A DNA stretch of 6,393 nt, taken from NCBI GenBank assembly GCA_964422855.1, contig CAYRCS010000040.1, positions 1-6,393 on the forward strand, given 5' to 3'. This document shows, piece by piece, positions 1 to 6,315 of the stretch (position 1 is the first letter of the stretch; each line of letters opens with the position of its first letter). The notes under the pieces were generated by a model that was not told the origin of the DNA, made no database searches, and was given only the letters and a program-made list of their open reading frames with translations. This DNA comes from CAZEYI01 sp964422855. GTDB taxonomy: Bacteria > Patescibacteriota > Gracilibacteria > Absconditabacterales > Absconditicoccaceae. The translations under genes were made by a program, and so were the position numbers.

Positions 1-1303
1 TGAGATTATCTTTGTTGAGATATTTGTATGCGAAGGCTAGATCTTTCTTTATGTTGAGATATTTTGCTTCTACAAAATGGAGCAATCATTTTGTTTCTAG
101 TTCTTGGATCAATCTTCCTGTTCCGATGAGCTCAGGTGGTATTCAGAGAGAGTATAGGCTCGCTGTAAATCAAATTGCACGAGGTAACTTGGTTTCACCA
201 ATTCATCTACTATATCCAAATAATCCTATGTGAAGCATTCTTTCTCTTCTCTTGGGCACACTCGATGCTACTTGATTGATCATGTCAGCAATATGCTCAA
301 TGGTTTTACTGTATATTGCGATTCCTATATCATGTACTTGTTGTGTTTTTTGTATGTCTTCATCAGAAAAATTGTTGTATTGGTCTCTGTTCTTGGGTAG
401 TTCGGTATTGAGTTTGTGGATTGCTTCTTTGACAGTTTCTAATGGATGATCATATCTAAATGATGACTGGATAGTGATAGAGTCGAGGCCTTTGTACTCA
501 TTGATGGTATCATCTATACGATCGGGTGATACATTGCCACGGAATGGCAGCGATCATCATCCAAGCCAGGGATAGATCTTGATTCAAGATTTTTTTTCAT
601 AGTCTCTATACTGACTGATAGCTCCTTTTACTCACAAGACAGAAGGTATGATTCCAACATTCATTGCTGGATCGCTACGTGCCAAGAATACTCTGAGGTA
701 CTCAGGTTTCTTGCCTGATGTCTTGGTTACCATATCTGCGTATTTTTCTAATATAGGGATACTGTTTATCATGATGGGGACCTCTTCAAAAAGTGGGATC
801 ACTTCAATATGCAAACTTGTATGAAAAAATTTGTGCTCCATAAGATCTGGCATGATCTGTGCCAATTTTTTGAATTTTTCTTTGATATATATCATTTGAT
901 CAGCGCTTTCTGTCATAGGAAGTATAACCTCGAAAACTGGATAATCGTCATATCATAGTTCTTTGGCAAACTCTGTGATGGAAATAATATTCATAAATGC
1001 ACGCATAAGACGATGCCCACTTTCTTTTCGTATATTTGGAATTCTGTATGTGAGAAATTTATCTCTTCACAATCTGTTTTTTTCGAAATAGTCGGCATGT
1101 TGTCTAAATAGTTTTTCTACTACTGACTCATCAACAAATTTTCATTCCCAGTCCCACATGTATTCGTCTGTTCCTAGTTCTGACCGAGATAGATAGGCTT
1201 CTTCTATTTCATCGCTTGTGCTGATGAATGCTTTGTTATTGAAATAGGCGGGATTTATGTTGTCTGGATGTTGGGTAGCCATAGTAACAGGAATATGACG
1301 CAT
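1..1303 (-). CDS. ppcA: Phosphoenolpyruvate carboxylase, archaeal type (3' end cut by window edge)
   Basis: Carboxylates phosphoenolpyruvate with bicarbonate to oxaloacetate and phosphate; a cytosolic anaplerotic enzyme. Read with TGA as Gly, the frame is open for 434 codons and leaves the window. It opens MRHIPVTMATQHPDN, the N-terminal signature of the small archaeal-type PEPC family (also known from Clostridium perfringens and Leuconostoc/Oenococcus), not of the ~900-residue bacterial type. Further family blocks are MWDWEGK near residues 48-54, PVFEVILPMTES near 125-136, GGGSLPFRGN at 248-257 (G249 and G250 are TGA) and LFGYSR...KLPRAIGFTA...GIPPELIGTGR near the right-hand end of the known part. 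Family members have about 480-540 residues, so 50 or more C-terminal residues lie outside. I chose the ATG at 1303 over the one at 1282 because homologues carry the M-x-IP-x-x-M lead and a TAG lies in frame at 1316-1318. No Shine-Dalgarno site is visible. About 11 TGA codons are in frame. It lies 86 bp downstream of the FAD oxidoreductase and may be co-transcribed. Confidence 0.93.
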
Positions 1304-1389
1304 TGCTTTCGTTATCTAATCAAAATATTTCATTGTTTTCGTTTGCGCTGGCATACTATGTAATTTTTAGTGAAAAGAAAGTGGAAAGA
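1304..1389 (-). other. Spacer upstream of ppcA with a 12-codon mini-ORF
   Basis: This 86-bp gap separates the end of the FAD oxidoreductase from the PEP carboxylase. I see no convincing -35/-10 pair and no hairpin with a T-run. It holds a 12-codon ATG...TAG frame (1354 to 1316, peptide MPAQTKTMKYFD), in the same frame as ppcA and ending 12 bases before its ATG. Such a short frame may be chance. A leader peptide is possible but nothing supports it beyond its position. Confidence 0.3.
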
Positions 1390-2784
1390 TTATTCTGGAT
1401 CAAATATACTATCTTCATCTACGTGTCCAAGCAGAAATTGACTAATTTTTCGTCATCCAAAGACAGAAAGTACAATACCTTGTCCATTACAACCTAAATT
1501 ATACATTATACGAGGAATATTTCTGTCTGGTCATATCATACGTAGGTAGGTATTTGTGTATCCCATAAGTCCATGTCGACGATATTTGTATTCTAATTTT
1601 TGTTTGGGGTATTTTTTGAATGTTTTTTGCAAAAAACTATCCATCTGTTGATGTGCTCGTTCGGGTTGTGGCTGATGTGGGATATAATCATCGGATCATT
1701 CTATAGCCGATTCTGGTCATCCTATACATATGAGAGTTTCTTTTACTTTATGTGTCTCAAATTCTCTACGAGTGAGATAAAAATAATTTTCACTTTCACT
1801 GCTTGTTGTAGCTGTTTTTAGTTCGTCAGGATTTTGATAGTATATGAGTGATATACTTTCTTGGTTTGATTTTTCTACATATCCTGATATATATGATACG
1901 AATCACTGTACTTTTTCTCATAAGCTATATTTCTGTTCTGTATCGGTATATATATCAATGTTTTTGTAGCCATTTGTGCATAGTATTGTTTGTTTTGATT
2001 TGATGGTATATGTTTGTTGATCCTCGTTGTGTATTAATATCTCTATCACATTAGGTTTCTCATGTATGCTTTTGACTTTGGTATGTTCATATATTTGTAA
2101 TCTATCATGATATAACGATAACAAATATTCTATTACTTCTTGGCAGAACAGTGCAGAATTCATCACTCCTGCTTTGTTTCATACTATCCCAATATATTGT
2201 CCCTCTTTGCTTTCCATTATTTTGTTGATCGTATCGGCAGGTACAAAACTTATGATATCATAATACTTTGCATCAATACGAGGGTCGTCTTTATACGCTT
2301 CATTTATCAATATACATTCGTAGAGATCTTTGTGTAGCTCCTTGATATAATCAGTTTGTAGTTTGTCCATAATCTGTTTTATAGTAGAGTATCCAGTATA
2401 CTCTGGACATACAGTTACTAAGTCTATTTTGTTTATATTATCTACTATTTCTTGTAGTTTTTGGAATCCACTAACTGTGTCTTTGTATCACTGCAAAGCA
2501 AGCTCTACTCAATATTTTTCAACAATTTTGGTGAAGGGTTTCTCTATGCCCATACATGCATGTCCTCAGTTATGGCCTGTCGCTCAGTGTGCTATTTTGT
2601 TTCATTCTACAATAGTAACGCTATGCTGTGTGTTTTTGAGTATGTAAAATGCTGTTGCAATACCTGCTATTCATCAACCAATGATGACTACATCTGTTTT
2701 GAAGTTATTGGAAACACTTGGGAATGTTTTTTTGTGGTCTATTTGATCTAATCGAGGAGAATGATTTACAGGGGTCGTAGGCAT
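1390..2784 (-). CDS. FAD-dependent oxidoreductase, DAO (D-amino acid/glycine oxidase-like) family
   Basis: Predicted FAD flavoprotein that oxidises an amine or amino acid; the substrate cannot be read from the sequence. With TGA as Gly the frame gives 464 residues ending in TAA. Residues 32-41 read VVIIGGGIAG, the Rossmann dinucleotide-binding motif, with G37 and G38 both TGA. The acidic end of the second strand is E60 (VTIVE), followed by GATGHNGG at 67-74, the DAO-family loop that contacts the flavin. A GNKAGVMNSALF block lies near residue 205. The C-terminal RHGLMGYT...NLGCNGQGIVLSVFGGRKIS is the usual FAD-closing end of the family. About 14 TGA codons are in frame. The ~30 residues before the FAD motif match a short N-terminal extension. 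The start is ATG at 2784; no Shine-Dalgarno site is seen. A good promoter lies just upstream, so the gene may start its own transcript with ppcA behind it. Related proteins include DadA- and PuuB-like oxidases; the subfamily is not assigned. Confidence 0.9.
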
Positions 2785-2814
2785 AATATTGATCGTGTAG
2801 TAAATAGTACTGTA

Positions 2815-2843
2815 ATGATAGTTATATATGTATTTTTTTTCAA
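2815..2843 (-). promoter_or_regulatory. Candidate sigma-70-type promoter for the FAD oxidoreductase
   Basis: On the minus strand TTGAAA (2838-2843) is followed after 17 bases by TATCAT (2815-2820), each close to the -35 and -10 consensus with ideal spacing. The expected start of transcription is about 20-25 bases before the ATG at 2784. The region is very AT-rich, so chance matches are possible. No clear terminator for the upstream dihydrouridine synthase is visible in this 106-bp gap. Confidence 0.5.
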
Positions 2844-2890
2844 TTAATAAAAAATTATATTGTTATTTGAGATTGACACTTTGATGTTTT

Positions 2891-3707
2891 TTAGCTTAGT
2901 TTACTGAAAAATGTATTTATAATTTCTTTGGTTTCGAAATAGTCTTTGGTCTGAGCTAGCTGGATTTTGCATTCTTTGGAGCCGGGAAGCGTGGCGAGGT
3001 AATTGAATGCATATTTACGGAATTCCAAAACGCTGCGTCGTTGTGNNNNNNNNNNNNNNNNNNNNNNNNNNNNNNNNNNNNNNNNNNNNNNNNNNNNNNN
3101 NNNNNNNNNNNNNNNNNNNNNNNNNNNNNNNNNNNNNNNNNNNNNGATACATCATATCTCGATCGACATCCCCGCTGTGACCTTGTTTGAAGGTTCTGCC
3201 GTGAATAGAGATTGTTTTGCAATATTGTGCTGCTGCTAAAATAAATTCCTGTTGTGATGCTTTATCATTATCATCCAATCAGGCTCTTACTTTGATAGAA
3301 AATGGTTTGGTGATTGATGTGCTAATATTTTTTATGATATTGAGAGTTGCTTGTTTGTCGCGCATCATCCCACTTCATCATCCACATGACATAACTTTGG
3401 GTGATGGGCAGCCAATATTGAGCTCAATACCAAAAAATGAAGGATATTTTTGCTCGATATCGATAGCGGTTTTGATGAGTGTGTCTGGATTTCAGCCGTA
3501 GATCTGTGCTATAAGTTTTTTTTCTTGATCCTGATGTATTAAGTGTTTGACCAGTCTAGATGGATGTGTCATATATCCATCTGTGTTCATAAATTCTGTC
3601 CATGTTCGCAGCGTATCTGCGGTGTTGTATTGTTTCACCACATCTTGTACTATCGTGCGATATGCCAAATCTGTTACTCCATCCATGGGAGCTAAACCTA
3701 TGATCAT
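2891..3707 (-). CDS. dus: tRNA-dihydrouridine synthase (Dus family), interrupted by an assembly gap
   Basis: FMN enzyme that reduces uridines in tRNA to dihydrouridine. The N-terminal 187 residues (3707 to the gap) carry LAPMDGVTD at 5-13, QIYGGNP near 70-76, NIGCPSPKV at 97-105 with the catalytic cysteine C100, SGGGSGMM after it (written with TGA TGA), KVRAG with K139 and SIHGRT at 167-172. After the gap the last ~50 residues include SVLEFRKYAFNYLATLPGS, typical of the Dus C-terminal helical domain, and end in TAA at 2891. The two halves are in different frames if the gap is taken as 100 bp, so its true length must be a multiple of three other than 100. The start is the ATG at 3707, preceded by a clear GGAGAG; a TTG at 3722 overlaps that site and is unlikely. 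DusB-like is the closest recalled group. It diverges from the SpoU methylase gene, another RNA-modification enzyme. Confidence 0.92.
3046..3145. other. Assembly gap (100 N) inside the dihydrouridine synthase
   Basis: A run of exactly 100 N, a conventional placeholder length. The coding frame before the gap does not continue into the frame after it at this length. From the Dus family, the part between the SIHGRT block and the C-terminal helices is about 80-95 residues, including the NGDI and GR-A phosphate-binding blocks. The true gap is therefore probably about 240-290 bp. Confidence 0.95.
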
Positions 3708-3714
3708 TTTTATT

Positions 3715-3720
3715 CTCTCC
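3715..3720 (-). promoter_or_regulatory. Shine-Dalgarno site of dus
   Basis: GGAGAG on the minus strand, 7 bases before the ATG at 3707. It fixes the start of the dihydrouridine synthase and is the only strong Shine-Dalgarno site I see in the window; the other starts have weak or no matches. Confidence 0.75.
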
Positions 3721-3734
3721 AATAAATCGCCTGC

Positions 3735-3762
3735 ATTTTACGGAAAAATCTCTATAGTGCAA
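3735..3762 (-). promoter_or_regulatory. Candidate promoter for dus in the divergent intergenic region
   Basis: On the minus strand TTGCAC (3757-3762) and TAAAAT (3735-3740) are 16 bases apart, a fair sigma-70-type pair, about 28 bases before the ATG of the dihydrouridine synthase. It lies in the 78-bp region shared with the divergent SpoU methylase gene. I found no equally good pair facing that gene. Confidence 0.4.
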
Positions 3763-3785
3763 AGCGTTTATTGTCTATCTGTCTT

Positions 3786-4241
3786 ATGAAATCAGTGATT
3801 GTATTAGAAAATCTTCGTAGTGCCTACAATGTGGGTAATATTATCCGTACTGCAGATGCGTTGGGTTGGGAGGTTTGGTTGGTATGATATACCCCATCAC
3901 CTTTTACCTTACAAAAAGGCAAAGCAAAAGTAGCTAAAACTGCTTTGGGTGCTGAAAATCATGTTGGATTACGTCTATTTGAGAATTCTGTGGAAGCTTT
4001 GCAAGAAGCTAAAAAATTGGGATATAGAACACTTGCTGCTGAGATTACTGATAAAGCTATACCTTTGCAAAAATATAAAAATGGATGATCTGTGTGTTTA
4101 TGGGTATGAAATGAAGTGACTGGAGTAGAGCAAGAGACACTGGATGTCGTAGATGATGTTATTATGATCCCATTGATGGGTATGAAGGAGTCGATGAATG
4201 TAGGTCAGGCATCAGCTATTTGTATGTGGGAGTTGGGATAG
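3786..4241 (+). CDS. SpoU/TrmH-family RNA 2'-O-methyltransferase (single-domain)
   Basis: SPOUT-fold enzyme that transfers a methyl group from S-adenosylmethionine to a ribose 2'-OH in tRNA or rRNA. The 151-residue frame (ATG to TAG) carries the three family motifs: NVGNIIRTADALG at 15-27 with R21, LWVGNEVTGV at 105-114, and IPLMGMKESMNVGQASAI at 128-145 with N138, which together form the trefoil-knot cofactor site. G34, G101 and G108 are TGA codons, and G108 is the invariant glycine of the GNE motif. The length is close to that of the minimal TrmL-type enzymes (about 155 residues), with no N-terminal substrate-binding domain such as in RlmB, but the target nucleotide cannot be assigned. There is no Shine-Dalgarno site. 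The neighbours are the divergent dihydrouridine synthase and, 63 bp downstream, the pterin dehydratase. Confidence 0.93.
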
Positions 4242-4249
4242 CTTTCTGT

Positions 4250-4277
4250 TTGTATTTTTTAGATATATACCTATATC
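4250..4277 (+). promoter_or_regulatory. Weak candidate promoter for the pterin dehydratase
   Basis: TTGTAT (4250-4255) and TATATC (4272-4277) are 16 bases apart in the 63-bp gap between the SpoU methylase and the pterin dehydratase. Both hexamers are poor matches in AT-rich DNA, and read-through from the methylase gene is equally possible. Confidence 0.22.
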
Positions 4278-4304
4278 ACTTTTATTTATGTTTTGCTGTA
4301 TATC

Positions 4305-4574
4305 ATGACACGAGTAGAGACACCACATAGTTTAGAAAAGACGTATGAATTTCCTGATTTCCCTAGTGCCTTGTCATGGATGGTACAGTGTAGTTTTGTG
4401 ATAGAAAATCTCTGACATCATCCTGAATGGACCAACAGTCACAATAAAGTACATGTCAAACTTACTACTCATGATGCTGACGATACTGTTACAGAAAAAG
4501 ATATGCAATTATCGCAATTATTGGATCATGAATATGCACAATTTCTGAAAGAAGTAGATACTAATCGTGTATAG
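4305..4574 (+). CDS. Pterin-4a-carbinolamine dehydratase (4a-hydroxytetrahydrobiopterin dehydratase)
   Basis: Dehydrates 4a-hydroxytetrahydropterin to the quinonoid dihydropterin, normally recycling the cofactor of aromatic amino-acid hydroxylases. The 89-residue frame is slightly shorter than usual (95-105). It contains F-PDFPSAL near 16-23, the signature ENLGHHPEW at 34-42 with H38 and H39, then NKVHVKLTTHD at 47-57 with H56, and VTEKDMQLSQLLD near 62-74. G37 is a TGA codon. At the position where the family pattern has an aromatic residue (HHP-x5-Tyr) this protein has H46. The start is the ATG at 4305, the only in-frame ATG before the fold begins; no Shine-Dalgarno site is present. No hydroxylase gene lies nearby, so a non-canonical role is possible. 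Its end overlaps the convergent methyltransferase by 14 nt. Confidence 0.92.
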
Positions 4575-5301
4575 CCTTGCGAGCTATGCACAAACTGTTT
4601 CTTGCGGAGCTTAGATTGTTGCTAGCTTGAGGTAAGCCATAAGATAGCTGGTCTATGTAGAATCCGTTTTGGGTTACAAGTTTTTCTATTTCTTTGAGAG
4701 TGAAAATGTGATAATACCTATGGTAAATTCTTTTGGCACCTTTTCGTGGAATGAGAATATCATTTCGTGCTTTGTATCATCATGATAGTATGTATTTGCA
4801 TATCGACACAATCATTTGTGGTCGATATTTTTTGTAGAATCGATCAGAGTATGCTCGGTTGACCATGATATGTAGTCCATCATAGACAAGTGCTCTATAA
4901 GCACCTTTGAGTATGAAAACTCTTTCTCTACGACTAGGAAGGTGCTGAAATGCAGCTATGCTTACGACAACATCGCAAGATTCTTGGGCTATGATTTTGA
5001 TGCCATTGATCATGTCGTCACATACTCGCGTAGCTTCTGGATGTTTTTTTTTCGCAATCTTGAGTAACTCTTTGGAGAAGTCTATCCCTGTGTATTGGAT
5101 TTTTTTGGTCGTATTTTTGTGTATGTAATCATATAGTCTTCCATCGCCACATCCGAGTTCGAGTATGTGTATAGTGTTCTTTGGTATGGTATTTATTTTT
5201 TCTAAAATATGATCAAATTCATGCCAGTGCTTTTGTCTGGTTTGTGAAAATTTGGTGGCTTCGTCGTTGTAACATTGCTGGAGTTCTCGTTTGTAATGCA
5301 T
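4561..5301 (-). CDS. Class I SAM-dependent methyltransferase, Trm9/ALKBH8-like
   Basis: Predicted S-adenosylmethionine-dependent methyltransferase of 246 residues, ending at TAG 4561-4563. The N-terminal YNDEATKFSQTRQKHW (11-26) precedes motif I ILELGCGDGR (46-55); D74 in YTGIDFS is the ribose-binding acid; DVVVSIAAFQHLPSRRER (110-127) holds motif IV and the following helix. The later part, after two TGA-coded glycines at 174-175, reads RNDILIPRK...RYYHIFTLKEIEKL and ends near QNGFYI. The S-x-TR-x-x-W start, SIA-x-x-QHL and RYYH-x-F blocks resemble the Trm9/ALKBH8 methyltransferase domain, which completes 5-methoxycarbonylmethyl-type wobble uridines. That link is from recalled motifs and is an inference; it could be a different methylase of the same superfamily. 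The ATG at 5301 lies 3 nt after the TAA of the exonuclease-like gene, so the two are probably translated together. Confidence 0.82.
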
Positions 5302-5304
5302 GAT

Positions 5305-6315
5305 TTATTCGAATATAGAAGCATTGCTTTGGGTATCTGGAGTTATGGGATTGTTGATGACGGATTGACTACAGGAATTGGCTACTAGTGTCTGTATATC
5401 AAATTGCTGTTCTTCACCTTCTAGCGCTATTCTTTTGTAATATAGGAGGTATAGTAGCAACAATATTGTCATCTTCACATCATTTTTACAGTAGAGTTTG
5501 AAGGTAGTGTATTTTTCTTCATCGCCTGTTTTGATATAGTCTTTGTATAGTTGCACTCATTCCAATCAAGAGCTCAGTGTTTTCTCGACGCCGACGAGCG
5601 CAGATGCCATTTTGTTGAGGCTTATTTTTTTGCCGGCCATGTGATGTACAAAATGGAATATATCAATACTTTTGGAGTTGAGATTGTCTATGTCTGCTTG
5701 TGATCATCATACGTTATGAATGATAACTGGATTGTCGAACCAGATATTGTTGAATCACACGATATAGCCATCAAAATCGAGGAGTTTTTGGACGAATTTT
5801 TGGAGTCATTCTTTCTCTATGAGTTCGTATGTCATCTTATTTTCTTTGCCTGGTTCTGCCGAATATGCTATGATAAATTTTTGTTGTGTAACATCAAAAA
5901 TGTCTCCGTCTGTTTCTATATCATAGACGATATATGGTTTGTCTAAAATTGTATTGAATGTTCATTTTTTACATTCTTCCATGAGGATTTTTTCTATCGT
6001 CATGGTAGATTTGATGCTTGTGGGTTTGATCATATATTTCTTGACCAAAGATTGCAGATTACCTATCTGTTCCTCATCTAAGAGTAGTTCTATTTTTTCT
6101 ACCTCATCAACAATGTGTAGTCCTGGTGCTGCCTTTATCATCCTCATAGTTGGTTCTCATCTATTGAGATAACAGACTGTGTTTCATTCTTTGAATCCAT
6201 GTTTATAATAATCCTTAATGCTTTGATATTTTTCGTTTTGTAAAATACGAGTCATGCGTGGGATGACATCATTTTTTATGCTTTGTATATCTTGGAGGGA
6301 GAATCTCTTATACAT
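5305..6315 (-). CDS. DEDDy-type 3'-5' exonuclease-like protein (RNase H fold)
   Basis: Predicted 3'-5' nuclease of 336 residues. The three exonuclease motifs of the DEDDy superfamily are present: IVYDIETDG with D132 and E134, NNIWFDNP with N190 and D194, and YCKNDV with Y275 and D279, so all four metal-binding acids and the tyrosine are kept. Between motifs II and III, residues SIDIFHFV, KISLNKMASALVGVEKT and SSGLEGVQLYKDY match the pattern seen in predicted RNase H-like exonuclease domains of the PolB-like or helicase-associated kind. Residues 1-125 form an N-terminal region I do not recognise, and residues after about 300 look like a polar tail. About nine TGA-coded glycines are in frame, including a tandem pair at 5704-5709. 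The ATG at 6315 overlaps the stop of the upstream gene (TAATG). The substrate, DNA or RNA, is unknown. Confidence 0.8.

Noticed and set aside
2641..2700. UGA read as tryptophan (code 4, Mycoplasma-like)
   Set aside because: Trp would give GWWIAG in the FAD motif and VWNE in the SpoU motif, which destroys invariant glycines; TGG is also used for Trp at normal places.
2461..2751. Plus-strand cysteine-rich 96-codon frame
   Set aside because: It lies antisense to the strongly supported FAD-binding region of the oxidoreductase and shows no family motif.
2785..2890. Terminator or riboswitch between dus and the oxidoreductase
   Set aside because: I see only AT-rich runs and a promoter-like pair, no stable GC hairpin followed by T-run and no recognisable aptamer.
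3707..3722. TTG start for dus five codons upstream
   Set aside because: It falls within the Shine-Dalgarno region of the ATG at 3707, and Dus proteins begin just before the LAPMDGVTD block.
3891..4125. Selenocysteine at in-frame TGA
   Set aside because: There are far too many sites, none replacing a catalytic cysteine, and they align with conserved glycines.
5716..6172. Two plus-strand hydrophobic frames suggesting membrane proteins
   Set aside because: They are antisense shadows of the exonuclease-like gene; their hydrophobicity comes from A-rich codons on the other strand.
1..6315. Many broken genes or pseudogenes with frequent stops
   Set aside because: Breaks are always TGA in one continuous frame, with no frameshifts outside the N gap, and motifs continue across them with Gly at the TGA. 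This is a code change, not decay.
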